From Anaeromassilibacillus sp. An250 (lineage in GTDB: Bacteria; Bacillota; Clostridia; Oscillospirales; Acutalibacteraceae): DNA of 64,000 bases. A program made the translations under genes and the position numbers. Where the stretch lies: the NCBI RefSeq assembly GCF_002159845.1, contig NZ_NFJK01000010.1, positions 62,001 to 126,000 on the forward strand. The letters are read 5' to 3'. The notes below the pieces were generated by a model. That model did no database searches. It was given only the letters and a program-made list of their open reading frames with translations, and was not told where the DNA came from. Below are positions 33,755-42,926 of this stretch, piece after piece; position 1 is the stretch's first letter; every line of letters begins with the position of its first letter.

Positions 33755-34399
33755 CTATGTAAGCTTTAAAAAGGCCAGTACTATCAGGAGAAGGCCGCTG
33801 ACCCACGAGAGGTCCAGAGGAATTTTTTCCGCAACCTTGTTGCCGGTCAAGCACCCTGCGCATACGGCGATGACATTCGCCACTAAGGAGAAAAGAACCG
33901 CGCGGAGGGGGGCGGCCTCCGAGAGGGCCGCGCCAAACCCGACCGCTAAACCATCCAGGGAGAGCGCGATGGCCAGGGGTGCGGCTTCCACGGCGGAAAG
34001 GCTTTTGGAACAATCGCTGTCCGCGTTCTCTGGGTTGGCGTACACATCCAGGATAAAGCGCAGATGCATGGCCGAGAAGGAAATCTTTTTGTGGATTCCC
34101 TGTGAGCGGCGGATCAACGATTTGATGGCGCTGTCGCACAGTTTGGCGATGCCGAGCAGAAACAGGATGGAAAAACAGAGCACCCCGGCCAGATGCTCCG
34201 GCATGAACGGACGCACCAGAGAACCAAGAAACAACGAAACCCCCAGGATGGCGCTGCAAATCCCACTGATGACCGCAACGGAGCGGAAGGGAATTTTGAT
34301 TTGATTGGTCCCATAGGCAAAGCTGGCGACAAAGGCGTCCACCGAGAGCGCGGTGACGAGCACGAGCGGCTCAAGGATTGCAAATACCGGATTGTCCAA
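33755..34399 (-). CDS. YtaF/MntP-like sporulation-associated membrane protein
   Basis: About 214 aa with six hydrophobic segments and two internal repeats (ALSVDAFVASFAYG ... ALSLDGLAVGFGAAL), the double D-F/G motif of the MntP/YtaF family. The family includes manganese exporters and YtaF, expressed in sporulation. The frame is open further upstream, but the region from 34594 is implausible. I choose TTG 34399 behind GGCGGTGA; ATG 34429 is an alternative. Confidence 0.75.
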   Translation of the reverse strand: MDNPVFAILEPLVLVTALSVDAFVASFAYGTNQIKIPFRSVAVISGICSAILGVSLFLGSLVRPFMPEHLAGVLCFSILFLLGIAKLCDSAIKSLIRRSQGIHKKISFSAMHLRFILDVYANPENADSDCSKSLSAVEAAPLAIALSLDGLAVGFGAALSEAAPLRAVLFSLVANVIAVCAGCLTGNKVAEKIPLDLSWVSGLLLIVLAFLKLT

Positions 34400-34613
34400 G
34401 CAATCACCGCCTTCAGGCTTTTTCTCCATTCTATTCCAAAGGGGAAAAAACGTGATAGGAGGCTTTTCAGGAGGCTTCCCGCGTTGCGCGCAACCGTTTC
34501 CTGGTGAAGCTGAGAGCGGAGAACCGCTGGGGCCTCCCAGAGAAAAGCCAGGCAGAGAAATCGCTGGGACCCGGACCGGCCACTCCGCTCCCAAAATTCG
34601 GCGGGATTCTGCC

Positions 34614-34642
34614 TTGCAGAGGGATTTATGTTGTACTATAAT
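34614..34642 (+). promoter_or_regulatory. Promoter of ferritin gene
   Basis: TTGCAG-17-TATAAT, 22 nt before the ferritin ATG. Confidence 0.65.
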
Positions 34643-34663
34643 AGCGGTGGAGGTGATTGGTTT

Positions 34664-35176
34664 ATGTTGAATGAAAAAGTAAAGGACCTATTAAACCAAC
34701 AGATCAATAAAGAGTTTTATTCGGCCTACCTGTATCTGGCGTTTTCTAATTATTTTGCGGACCGGAATTTGGATGGGTTTGCAAATTGGTATCAGGTTCA
34801 GGCGCAGGAAGAGCGCGACCATGCCATGTTGTTCTTGCAGTATGTGAAGAACAACAGCGAGAAGGTTACGCTGGAAGCCATTGAATGCCCGGAGCAGGAT
34901 TTTGATAAGGATATGACCGTGCTTGAAAAAGGATTGCAGCACGAGCGGTATGTCACTGGTTTGATCAACGCCATCTACGACGCGGCCTACTCGGTCAAGG
35001 ATTTCCGGACCATGCAGTTCCTCGACTGGTTTGTCAAGGAGCAGGGCGAGGAAGAGAAGAACGCGGAAGACCTCCTGAAAAAGATGGAGCTCTTTGGCAG
35101 TGATCCAAAATCCCTGTATTTGTTGGATCAGGAGTTGGCAGCGCGCACCTATGCAGCGCCTTCGTTGGTCCTTTAA
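34664..35176 (+). CDS. ftnA: Ferritin (FtnA-type)
   Basis: 170-aa four-helix iron-storage protein. Di-iron ferroxidase residues are seen in INKEFYSAYLYLAF (Glu17 region), QEERDHAM (Glu/His) and KEQGEEEKNAEDL. Forms 24-mers that oxidize and store Fe(II), also limiting oxygen radicals. RBS GGAGGTGAT. Single-gene unit with its own promoter and terminator. Confidence 0.93.
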   Translation: MLNEKVKDLLNQQINKEFYSAYLYLAFSNYFADRNLDGFANWYQVQAQEERDHAMLFLQYVKNNSEKVTLEAIECPEQDFDKDMTVLEKGLQHERYVTGLINAIYDAAYSVKDFRTMQFLDWFVKEQGEEEKNAEDLLKKMELFGSDPKSLYLLDQELAARTYAAPSLVL

Positions 35177-35182
35177 TGTGCA

Positions 35183-35215
35183 AGAAAGCCCCTGGAATCC
35201 AGGGGCTTCTTTTTG
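35183..35215 (+). terminator. Ferritin terminator
   Basis: AAGCCCCTGG/CCAGGGGCTT followed by CTTTTTG. A second stem (AAAGCGGCT/AGCCGCTTT, 35226-35258) ends the opposing HAD gene. Confidence 0.8.
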
Positions 35216-35258
35216 TCATGGGAAAAAGCGGCTATCCCTACCGGACAGCCGCTTTCTG

Positions 35259-36047
35259 TTAGATGAGATGCAATTCTTTCAGCGCTGTAGCAATACCTTC
35301 CTGTTGGACCGTCCCTGTGACCATGCGGGACACCTGCCCCAGCTTGGGGGTATGCCGGCCCATAGCGATGCCGGTCCCGACGGCGCGGAACATTTCATAG
35401 TCGTTGTCCGCGTCCCCGAATGCATAGGCATTTTCTTTTGGAATTTGGAAATGCTCCAGGACCTTCTGAACGCCCAGTCCCTTTGAGACGCCGCGCTGTC
35501 CGACGTCGCAGGCTTGGTTGCCAGGCTGGTCGGTGATGTCGTACCGGTCGCCAAAGTCGCGCATAAAGCGGTCGCGCTTGTCCATCCGGTCGTAGGTGAC
35601 CATCAGCTTGTTGATGCGCAGGCCCTCCAGCGATTGCAGGGGGAGGAAGCGGTCGATGGGGAACGCATATTTTTGCATCATCCCCTGGAAATACTCCTCG
35701 GAGAGATCCCGGCAATAGCAATAGTCGGGTTCTTCTAGGACGGAGTTGATCCCCGCCGCATCGAGGTATGCCACGAGGGTGCGCAGCGCCTCCGGCGCAA
35801 GGACCTGGTTGTGGATCACTGTCCCATTTGCTTCGGACCGCGCGCCGTTTGCCGTGATGTAACAGTCAAACAGGAGCAGGCTGGGGAGCACATAACATTT
35901 CGAACGGCCGGTGGCGAGCACGGTGAGAATGTTTCGTTCACGTAAACGCACGATGGCCTCTTTTGTCTTTTCAGTGGGGGCAATGATGCCGGACGGCCCA
36001 TCGATCAATGTCCCGTCCGCATCAAAAAATACAGCGCCCTGGTACAT
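35259..36047 (-). CDS. Cof-type HAD-superfamily phosphatase
   Basis: About 262 aa. HAD motif I FFDADGTLID, motif II VLATGRS, motif IV GDADNDYEMF; type IIB cap in the middle. Hydrolyses small phosphorylated metabolites; substrate not predictable. ATG 36047 is used; TTG 36056 nearer the AAAGG is an alternative. Confidence 0.88.
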   Translation of the reverse strand: MYQGAVFFDADGTLIDGPSGIIAPTEKTKEAIVRLRERNILTVLATGRSKCYVLPSLLLFDCYITANGARSEANGTVIHNQVLAPEALRTLVAYLDAAGINSVLEEPDYCYCRDLSEEYFQGMMQKYAFPIDRFLPLQSLEGLRINKLMVTYDRMDKRDRFMRDFGDRYDITDQPGNQACDVGQRGVSKGLGVQKVLEHFQIPKENAYAFGDADNDYEMFRAVGTGIAMGRHTPKLGQVSRMVTGTVQQEGIATALKELHLI

Positions 36048-36209
36048 GGGAATCAACTACCTTTCCTCCATGTGGTTCTGTGGGGGCCGGTTAAAAACGG
36101 CCGTTCCGATTGTACCATCGAATGGCGAGCCGGGTCAAGGCCGCCTTCTGTTCCTGAAACAGGCGCGGTATATTTGCCCTGATGAAAAGAATTGGAGCCG
36201 GCCCGCGTC

Positions 36210-36238
36210 TTGCGGGATAGCTCCGAGTGTGCTATAAT
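36210..36238 (+). promoter_or_regulatory. Promoter of CPBP protease gene
   Basis: TTGCGG-17-TATAAT. Confidence 0.6.
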
Positions 36239-36285
36239 ACCTTTTATTTAAACATAAACTGTTTTGTCAAAAAGGGGGGCTGAAA

Positions 36286-37332
36286 TTGGCCAATTACGAT
36301 CATCCATATGTACCGCAACAAAATCCCATGTACACGCCCTATTCGCAGGTTGAGATGGACCCGTTTTATGAGCAGAGGCGTGAGGAGAAACACCGTCTGG
36401 GAAAAACGGCCAGCGGCTTGAGCTGGATGCTGCTGTTGGTGGTTTTGCTGATGGCGGCGCTGCCGTCCGTGGAGAGCAGCTTCCTGCGCATGATCGGATA
36501 CCGTTGGCAGGGCGAATTGCAGTTTAGCGGATATACGCCCCTGCTGTATTATCTGGTCAATGGGGTGACGTATCTTTTGGCGTTTGCACTGCCGCCCCTC
36601 CTGTATATGGCCGTCAAACGGCTGCCGCTGCAGCAGGTGCTGCCGTTCCAAAAGACACGGTTCAGCACGGCGCTGGCGTGCGTCTTTTTGGGGATGGGCG
36701 TGTGTATGCTGGCCAACTTCCCGGCTAACTGGATGATGGACTTCCTGGAATGGGCGGGCTACAACGGCACCGTGCCGGACTCCCCGCTCACGGGTGAACC
36801 GTCCATCCAGGCGCTGTATGTTATTTCGTTGGCAGTAATCCCGGCGCTGGTGGAAGAGCTGGTGTTTCGCGGTGCCGTTCTGCATGGACTGCGCCGGTTC
36901 GGGGATGGGTTTGCCATTGTTGGTTCCGCGTTCCTGTTCGGTATGTTTCACGGAAATCTGGTCCAGCTGCCGTTCGCCTTTTTCTGTGGGCTGGCGTTGG
37001 CCTTTGTGGTTGTCAAGACTGGAAACCTCTGGGTGTCTGTTGCCATCCATTTCCTGAACAACGGCCTTTCGGCTGCCATTACACTGCTGCAATGGTACCA
37101 GGGCGACGTGCTGGCAAACGCCGTGTACCTGATCGCCTTTTCCGCCTGGGTGCTTTTGGGGATTGCCTCGGTTGTATTCCTGGCCCTGCGCAGAAAGGGG
37201 TTCTTTCACCTGCACAAGCCCAATAGCCTTCTGACAGCCGGGCAAAAGTTTGTCAAGTTGGTCGTCAACCCGGGCGGGCTGGTGCTGTTCGGCTATTGCG
37301 TGTTGTCCTGTGTGATGATGATGTATTTATAA
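36286..37332 (+). CDS. CPBP-family intramembrane metalloprotease
   Basis: 348 aa, about eight TM segments after a ~45-residue cytosolic N-terminus. Abi/CAAX motifs: EELVFRGAVLHGLRR (motif 1), FGMFHGN (motif 2), AIHFLNNGLSA (motif 3). Starts at TTG 36286 behind AAGGGGGG. Related proteins process prenylated or membrane peptides or give bacteriocin self-immunity; the target here is unknown. Confidence 0.88.
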   Translation: MANYDHPYVPQQNPMYTPYSQVEMDPFYEQRREEKHRLGKTASGLSWMLLLVVLLMAALPSVESSFLRMIGYRWQGELQFSGYTPLLYYLVNGVTYLLAFALPPLLYMAVKRLPLQQVLPFQKTRFSTALACVFLGMGVCMLANFPANWMMDFLEWAGYNGTVPDSPLTGEPSIQALYVISLAVIPALVEELVFRGAVLHGLRRFGDGFAIVGSAFLFGMFHGNLVQLPFAFFCGLALAFVVVKTGNLWVSVAIHFLNNGLSAAITLLQWYQGDVLANAVYLIAFSAWVLLGIASVVFLALRRKGFFHLHKPNSLLTAGQKFVKLVVNPGGLVLFGYCVLSCVMMMYL

Positions 37333-37375
37333 CCCTGAAGGAGGGCTTGTTCTGGAAAACAGGGATGAAGCGTTT

Positions 37376-37831
37376 ATGCGCGAGGCGTTGGAGCTCGCAC
37401 GGGAGGCTGCCGCGGAGGGGGAGGTTCCCGTGGGCGCGGTGGTGGTCTATCAAGACCGTGTGATTGCACGGGGGAGAAACCGGCGGGAGACTGGCAAAAA
37501 TGCGCTTTGCCATGCGGAACTGGAGGCCATCGACGGCGCGTGCCGCGCTTTGGGGGGCTGGCGGCTGTGGCAATGTACGCTTTATGTGACCTTGGAACCC
37601 TGCCCCATGTGCGCTGGGGCGATCATCAATGCGCGCATCCCCCGGCTGGTGTTCGGCGCCAGGGACCGGAAGGCCGGTTCGTGCGGGTCGGTTGTCAACC
37701 TGTTTGCGCTTCCGTACAACCATGCGCCGGGGGTGACCAGCGGCGTGCTGGAGGAGGAATGCGCGGGGGTGCTGACCGCCTTTTTCAAAGAATTGCGCGC
37801 CCGGCGCCAAAAAGGTGCGCAGGGGAAATAA
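37376..37831 (+). CDS. tadA: tRNA-specific adenosine deaminase
   Basis: 151 aa. Deaminates A34 to inosine in tRNA-Arg(ACG). Zinc/catalytic motifs CHAELEAI (H, E) and LEPCPMCAGAIINARI. The reading frame extends eight codons upstream to a CTG (37352) with GGAGGG 7 nt before it (ENRDEAF), and family members usually have a few residues before the FMREAL segment. A CTG start is therefore possible; ATG 37376 has no SD. Confidence 0.92.
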   Translation: MREALELAREAAAEGEVPVGAVVVYQDRVIARGRNRRETGKNALCHAELEAIDGACRALGGWRLWQCTLYVTLEPCPMCAGAIINARIPRLVFGARDRKAGSCGSVVNLFALPYNHAPGVTSGVLEEECAGVLTAFFKELRARRQKGAQGK

Positions 37832-37839
37832 ACAACATA

Positions 37840-37885
37840 AAAGGGCGCCAAAAACGCAGCTACAAGCGTTTTTGGCGCCCTTTTT
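37840..37885. terminator. Bidirectional terminator after tadA
   Basis: AAAGGGCGCCAAAAACG/CGTTTTTGGCGCCCTTT, 17-bp stem. Confidence 0.85.
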
Positions 37886-38005
37886 GTGTGGGTGTCTGAA
37901 AAGTGTGTGGGAAGCCCTGCTGTAGCAGGGCTTCCATGGCCTGTGCAACCCCCGGAAAGGTTTAAGAGGCCCGTTTTGTTTCCTGAGGTTCAAACAAAGG
38001 GATGA

Positions 38006-38797
38006 TCAAAGTAAATCGTAGTGTTCAAAAGCCTTGTAAAGGCCGTCGTCGAGGATGTCCGCGGTGACGTAATCCGCGACCTCCTTCAGCTCGTCTACAG
38101 CGTTCCCCATCGCGATGGAATGCCCGACCACCTTCATCATGGTGATGTCGTTGTATCCGTCGCCGATCGCATAAGCGTCCTCCGGGGCGATGCCCGCCTG
38201 CTGCAGGAACATCTTGACCCCGCGGGATTTATCCTTGCCCTTGAAGGAGAGGTCTGCCGCCAGACTGCCCGGGTGCTTGTTGAGCACCATCGGTTCCTGA
38301 AAGGCGGGCTTGCACTGCTCATAGTGCGCATCGTCCCGGAATACAAAGTCGATGATGCTGGCATGGACGTCCTCCGGTTCCCACTCGGTTTGCAGGTATC
38401 CGGGCATGCCGTAGCTCTCGTTCAGCGGTTCGATCTGCTCCGGTGGGACATGGCGGGCCCATCCCCGGCTGTTCCCAACAAAATTGTACCAGCATCCATA
38501 CTGGTCGAAATACTGCATAAATTCCCGAACCTCGGTGGGGGAAAAGAATTCTTCGAAGACGGTTTTCCCATCCACAACAACGTGCGCCCCGTTCATGGCA
38601 ACATAATTTGAGAAGATCCCTGGGAAATATTTATGAATAAACCGCTCCGGCCTTCCAGAAGAAATGGCGACAATGTGCCCCTTTTGCTTTAATTGTTCAA
38701 GCGCCTTCCATGTGCTAGGTTGAACAAAAAAGTGCCGCTCATTCTTTGAGGAGAGCAGGGTGCCGTCAATATCAAAGAAGATTGCCTTCCTACTCAT
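38006..38797 (-). CDS. Cof-type HAD-superfamily phosphatase
   Basis: 263 aa. FFDIDGTLLSS (motif I), AISSGRP (II), a lysine in LSFKGKDKSRG, and GDGYNDITMM (IV). RBS AAGGAGGGG. The start overlaps the 3' end of the HTH gene by 8 nt, so the pair is co-translated. Substrate unknown. Confidence 0.9.
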   Translation of the reverse strand: MSRKAIFFDIDGTLLSSKNERHFFVQPSTWKALEQLKQKGHIVAISSGRPERFIHKYFPGIFSNYVAMNGAHVVVDGKTVFEEFFSPTEVREFMQYFDQYGCWYNFVGNSRGWARHVPPEQIEPLNESYGMPGYLQTEWEPEDVHASIIDFVFRDDAHYEQCKPAFQEPMVLNKHPGSLAADLSFKGKDKSRGVKMFLQQAGIAPEDAYAIGDGYNDITMMKVVGHSIAMGNAVDELKEVADYVTADILDDGLYKAFEHYDLL

Positions 38798-39008
38798 ATG
38801 CCCCTCCTTTTTGATCGCTTAATCCCAGAATATAATCGGTTGAAACGTGGTAATATGTAGCAAGCTTGAGGACCGCCCAGACCGGGATTTCCCGGATCCC
38901 CTTTTCGTAACGGCGATAGACCTCCCGTTTACAGCTCAACACGTCCGCAATCTCCTGCTGTGTCTTGTCGTGGTCGATCCGCAAGTCTTCGATGCGTTGG
39001 AAAAACAT
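38790..39008 (-). CDS. Small XRE-family HTH regulator
   Basis: 72 aa; HTH LRIDHDKTQQEIADVLSCKREVYRRYEKGIREIPVWAVLKLATYYHVSTDYILGLSD. RBS AGAGGTGG. First gene of a two-gene unit with the HAD phosphatase, possibly its regulator. Confidence 0.85.
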   Translation of the reverse strand: MFFQRIEDLRIDHDKTQQEIADVLSCKREVYRRYEKGIREIPVWAVLKLATYYHVSTDYILGLSDQKGGAYE

Positions 39009-39201
39009 GGTTCCACCTCTTTACTCTATGCTACTATTTTGTAGTACCAAAAACACGAAAATGCAACCAAACGGTGGCTAAATGAACATAGAATTAAACT
39101 GGAATAATTAGCGGAGTTGTGTGAAATGTAAAATTGCATTTTAAAATTCTATCCAGAATTTATAGAAAAATGATTGGTATAGCGATGTTTTTATAGAAAA
39201 A

Positions 39202-39237
39202 ACAGGCCCCCACGCCAATCATAGGGGCCTGCAAACG
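39202..39237 (-). terminator. Terminator
   Basis: Minus-strand CAGGCCCC/GGGGCCTG stem followed by TTTTTT, 3 bp after the 39240 stop. Confidence 0.8.
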
Positions 39238-39239
39238 GT

Positions 39240-40049
39240 TTAATATTTTAAATTGCGATAATATTTATCATTCAATAAATGCTTTTTACGGCGTTTCGGC
39301 CTGCGGTAACGCTTGCGCCCGCTTCCGCCGCGCGGCGGCCTACGGTTGCTCAAGATGACAATCACCACGACAATCACGCCCAGGCCGATGCAGACCCACG
39401 CAATGATGCCAATCCAATTGAGCGTCCGGTTGGAAGTCGGGGCCATGCTGGAAGAGGGGAGCAGGCTGCTGTCGTCCGGCACACTGACGGAGGGAAGGGA
39501 GACGGAGCTGGAGGATTCCTCCGGCTCGGAAGGAGTCTCTGACGAGGATTCCTCCTCTTCTTCCTCTTCGGGATCTTCACGGGAAGTGGTAGGACGACGG
39601 TTTTGATTGGTGGTAGACGGCGTCTGCGAAGGCTGCTGCGTATCCGTATTCTCGGAGTTCTGTGCCGGCTGTGCCGGCGGCTCCGAAGAAGGGGTTGTCG
39701 CAGGCGGCTCCGTAACGGGCGGCGTTGTCTGCTCGGGCGTGGACGGCTCCGTGGGGGTGGTGGGCGTCTCCGAAGACGGTGCGGTGGGGTCCGGCGTGGG
39801 TTCTACGACCGGCGCAGTGGGATCTCCCGTCGGGACAGTGGGGTCCCCGGTGGGGGTAGTGGGGTCGGTAACTGGTGTGGTGGGGTCAGCCGCGGGCGGT
39901 TCAGATACCGGCGTGCGGCCGATGACCTGCTGCGTATTGGTTGACGGATCGACAGGCGTTTCGGTCGCAAACGAAACGGTCCCAAACGTGGAAACCATGC
40001 CAAACAGTATCGTAAAAACGAGCAAAAAAGCTCTGTTATGTTTTTTCAA
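39240..40049 (-). CDS. Exported Pro/Thr/Ser-rich protein with C-terminal membrane anchor
   Basis: 269 aa. Signal peptide (KKHNRAFLLVFTILFGMVSTFGTVSFA) then ~170 residues of Pro/Thr/Ser/Glu-rich repeats (DPTTPTGDPT-like, later EEEEEESSSETPSEPEESSSS), one TM segment (IGIIAWVCIGLGVIVVVIVIL, ~212-232) and a strongly basic tail. Likely a surface stalk or spacer protein with a cytosolic basic tail; function unknown. TTG start behind AGGAGG. Confidence 0.75.
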   Translation of the reverse strand: MKKHNRAFLLVFTILFGMVSTFGTVSFATETPVDPSTNTQQVIGRTPVSEPPAADPTTPVTDPTTPTGDPTVPTGDPTAPVVEPTPDPTAPSSETPTTPTEPSTPEQTTPPVTEPPATTPSSEPPAQPAQNSENTDTQQPSQTPSTTNQNRRPTTSREDPEEEEEEESSSETPSEPEESSSSVSLPSVSVPDDSSLLPSSSMAPTSNRTLNWIGIIAWVCIGLGVIVVVIVILSNRRPPRGGSGRKRYRRPKRRKKHLLNDKYYRNLKY

Positions 40050-40210
40050 ATTTGAAACCTCCTGAGATAACCAGCAGGGCGCGTCGGCATAAGGCCGCAG
40101 GGTCCCACCGTGGGAATGGACGGCGAATCTCTTCGAATGGGGGATTTTGCCGGATCGCGTGCATCCGACACGTTACAAGTTATTATAGCATATTTCGAAC
40201 AGAAAGCAAC
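40050..40210 (-). promoter_or_regulatory. Promoter and ~125-nt structured leader of the exported protein gene
   Basis: TTGCTT (40204-40209)-16-TATAAT (40182-40187) on the minus strand. The leader shows several stems (CGGAT/ATCCG, CCCAC/GTGGG, CGGC/GCCG). No known riboswitch consensus recognised. Confidence 0.45.
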
Positions 40211-40265
40211 CAAACCAACCCCGGCGAAGCCGCGCCCAGAGGTGAATTTTTTATGAACAATCCGG

Positions 40266-40436
40266 TTAGAGGTGCAAATCCCATCCGGTCAGCGCATGGA
40301 TCAAGGTCTGATCGTCGCCAAATCCGGTTTGACGGGAGTAGTAGTCCACTTCTAAGATACCGATCGCCAGGACCAACACACAGAGCGTTGTGTAAAACGA
40401 TACGGCAAAGATGCGCGCGTTTGTATTCCGTTTCAT
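40266..40436 (-). CDS. Small single-pass membrane protein downstream of spoIIP
   Basis: 56 aa: basic N-terminus (MKRNTNARIF), one TM helix (AVSFYTTLCVLVLAIGILEV) and a polar tail (DYYSRQTGFGDDQTLIHALTGWDLHL). RBS AAAGGA 15 nt before the ATG. It starts 25 bp after the spoIIP stop on the same strand, so it is probably a small sporulation-associated membrane protein. Not recognised as a known family. Confidence 0.65.
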   Translation of the reverse strand: MKRNTNARIFAVSFYTTLCVLVLAIGILEVDYYSRQTGFGDDQTLIHALTGWDLHL

Positions 40437-40460
40437 GATACGTCCTATCCTTTCAAAGGC

Positions 40461-41528
40461 TTATGTGAGTTGTTCCAGGGTTTCCGCCAGCGCTTTCCCA
40501 AAGAGCTGGCCAGAGTATTTGACCTCCTCCAAGGTGTTGACCTCCGTGCCGAACTCGACCAGCAGGGAGCCCTTTGTCATGTGCTCGTTGTATTTTTTGG
40601 GGCAAAAACTGAGCGGCCGCGCCAGACCGGGATAGAGGTCAGAGAGGCTTTTTTGGATGCGGACGCCGAGGCGGAGGTTGTATTCCCAGTTTGGAAACCC
40701 CAGGGTGCCGTCGTCGTCGCAGCCGGAGATAATCATGACCTGGGCGGCTTTTTTCCCATTGATCAGGGCGGTCGGCTTGATGCGCATGCCGTCCTGCGTG
40801 CCCATGGCGTCGCGGTGGACGTCCAAGGTGACCTGGATGTCGGGATATTTCTCCAGATTGCGTTGGATGGTTTCGCCGGAGCGGTCATAAGAGCCATTGT
40901 AGCTGGGGTAGTCGTGGCAGGTGGTGTCGTGTACCACGCCGAACCCGGCGGCTTCGAGCTGCTTTTTGATTTCCTCCCCGACCGCCACCACGTTTTGGGA
41001 ATTGTCCTGTGTGCGGGAGGAACCGGCAAACGCTTCCGTGGTGTGCGTGTGGTAGATCAAAATCTGTTTGGTGCCGTCCTTTTTCATTTTGACCGCCGGT
41101 TGCTTGGCCAATTCCGCAGCAATGTCGATATCGTGGTATTGGTTTGTGTTTTTGACCCACATATTCTCATACTGTATGCCGGAATTGCTGATGCTCATCT
41201 CCCGGACTGTCCCGGTGACCGTTTCGCTGACGGTCCCCGACGACGCGGAGGAGGAGACCGGCTTGCTGGACGAGCTGGCGGCCGGTTTGCTGGAGGAGCT
41301 CGGCGCCTGTGAGGAGGATTCCGGAGCGCTGGCGGCAACGTCTTCGGAGAGCTCTGTGCGAAATGCTTCCGCCGCGCCGCCCGGAAGGATGAACCCCGCC
41401 GCTGCGAGCGCCGCATCGCCTGCGTGCAGTTCCGGCAGGCGGGTAGCCGTACAGAACACCGCTACAGCGGCGAGCACCGCAGAGCAAAACATCAGTCCAT
41501 ATTGTCGCCAATTTCTCATATTTTGCAT
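40461..41528 (-). CDS. spoIIP: Stage II sporulation protein P (peptidoglycan amidase/endopeptidase)
   Basis: 355 aa from ATG 41528 (GGGGG upstream). N-terminal TM anchor (LMFCSAVLAAVAVFCTATRL), Ser/Ala-rich linker, then the amidase domain with ILIYHTHTTEAF (His/Glu), VTLDVHRDAMG and LLVEFGTEVNT. With SpoIID and SpoIIM it digests septal peptidoglycan to drive engulfment. Confidence 0.93.
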   Translation of the reverse strand: MQNMRNWRQYGLMFCSAVLAAVAVFCTATRLPELHAGDAALAAAGFILPGGAAEAFRTELSEDVAASAPESSSQAPSSSSKPAASSSSKPVSSSASSGTVSETVTGTVREMSISNSGIQYENMWVKNTNQYHDIDIAAELAKQPAVKMKKDGTKQILIYHTHTTEAFAGSSRTQDNSQNVVAVGEEIKKQLEAAGFGVVHDTTCHDYPSYNGSYDRSGETIQRNLEKYPDIQVTLDVHRDAMGTQDGMRIKPTALINGKKAAQVMIISGCDDDGTLGFPNWEYNLRLGVRIQKSLSDLYPGLARPLSFCPKKYNEHMTKGSLLVEFGTEVNTLEEVKYSGQLFGKALAETLEQLT

Positions 41529-41704
41529 TCCCCCGCCATTCAACCGATTTGCCACAGCTTTTGAAGCGCAAAACCATAGCCGTGCTTCTTAATGTGTATG
41601 CAGGGCCATGGGAATCCAGACCTTGCGGGGGATGCTTTGAAAAAATGTCAAATGCAAAGGGAAGGGACAGACGAGCCCTATGGCCGAAAGGCGGTTTTTC
41701 CCGC

Positions 41705-42520
41705 TCAGCTTGCGAGGATGGAAAACTCCTCTACGGAAAGGGTGGGGTTGAGCGCGGTGTTGATCGCCATGGCGACCATGCGGGCGGCGCGGGTGATGAG
41801 CAGGTCGATTTCCCGCGGGGTGACGACCATGCTTGCGCCGCGCGGCGAAACCTTGTCTTTGGGGGCGGCGCGTCCCAATAGGTCGGCGGCGAGCGTGCCT
41901 GCGTCCACGACGGTCGGGACGCCGATCCCGATGACCGGCACGCCCAATGTCTCACGGCTGAGCTGCGGCCGGGCGTTGTTGACGCCGGAGCCGGGGGAAA
42001 TCCCCCCGGTGCTCAGCTGGATGGTGCACCCCAAGCGCCCCAGGCTGCGCGCGGCGAGGGCGTCCACCGCGATCACCGCGGAGGGCCGGAATTCCCGCGC
42101 CAATGCGGTCAGGAGTTCCCTGGTTTCTACGCCGGTGCATCCCAACACGCCGGTGCTGACCACCGCCACCGGGCGCAGGCCGTCCAATCCGGTGATGCGT
42201 GCGATTTCCCCGTGGATGTGCCGCGTTGCCAATACCTGCTCGGCGGTCTGTGGGCCCAGGGCGTCCGGGGTGATCGCCCGGTTCCCGAGGCCCGCCACGA
42301 GCACTAGCCCCGTTTCCGGGAGCAGGGCGCTAAGCTCATCCCGCAGCTGGTGCAGCAGCTCGTCCCCGCTGTCGATGTGGTCGGAAATGGCCGGGACTTC
42401 CAACGTGATGTAGTCCGCTCCGTTTTCCCGGATGCGCGTGATGGTGCAGTTTTTCCGTTTCTCAACGCGCTGGCTCGTTGGCTCCGTGTATTCCAGCGCA
42501 AGGTCGGTGCGGTATTCCAT
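41705..42520 (-). CDS. gpr: Germination protease GPR
   Basis: 271 aa, aspartic protease that degrades small acid-soluble spore proteins at germination. Typical features are the N-terminal propeptide (MEYRTDLALEYTE), VLVAGLGNRAITPDALGPQ and STGGISPGSGVNNAR. ATG 42520 sits 8 nt after AAGGAG. Placed head-to-head with rpsT and just upstream of spoIIP, as in other Firmicutes; sigma-F/G control is expected. Confidence 0.93.
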   Translation of the reverse strand: MEYRTDLALEYTEPTSQRVEKRKNCTITRIRENGADYITLEVPAISDHIDSGDELLHQLRDELSALLPETGLVLVAGLGNRAITPDALGPQTAEQVLATRHIHGEIARITGLDGLRPVAVVSTGVLGCTGVETRELLTALAREFRPSAVIAVDALAARSLGRLGCTIQLSTGGISPGSGVNNARPQLSRETLGVPVIGIGVPTVVDAGTLAADLLGRAAPKDKVSPRGASMVVTPREIDLLITRAARMVAMAINTALNPTLSVEEFSILAS

Positions 42521-42575
42521 ATACATTTCTCCTTTTTTTAATTTTCGGTAGCCGTGCAGGTTTTTGAGAAAAAGC

Positions 42576-42604
42576 TTGATTTTTTAGAACCTTGATGGTA
42601 GAAT
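42576..42604 (+). promoter_or_regulatory. rpsT promoter
   Basis: TTGATT-17-TAGAAT, about 35 nt before the start codon. Confidence 0.6.
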
Positions 42605-42639
42605 AAAAACTACATGACAGCACCAAAGGAGGTGGAACC

Positions 42640-42903
42640 ATGCCGAATATTAAATCTGCTAAGAAGCGCGTGAAGGTGACTGCTACAAAGACGCTTATCA
42701 ATAAAGCATTCAACTCCAGCCTGAAGACGGAGATCAAGAAGGCGAACCATGCGGTGGAGACCGGTGCGGAGAACAAGGCGGAGGCCGTCCGTGTTGCGGT
42801 GAAGAAGATCGATCAGGCGGCTGCAAAGGGCATCCTGCATAAGAACGCTGCCGCGAGAAAGAAGTCCGCTCTCGTCCGCAAGCTGAATGCTGCACAGGCA
42901 TAA
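42640..42903 (+). CDS. rpsT: Ribosomal protein S20
   Basis: 87 aa, Lys/Ala-rich: [13 protein letters not shown]...[15 protein letters not shown] and [23 protein letters not shown], typical bS20. Binds 16S rRNA in the 30S body. RBS AAAGGAGGTGG is a near-perfect anti-SD match. Confidence 0.95.
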   Translation: MPNIKSAKKRVKVTATKTLINKAFNSSLKTEIKKANHAVETGAENKAEAVRVAVKKIDQAAAKGILHKNAAARKKSALVRKLNAAQA

Positions 42904-42926
42904 GTCGAATAGGCGAGGAAAAGCTG

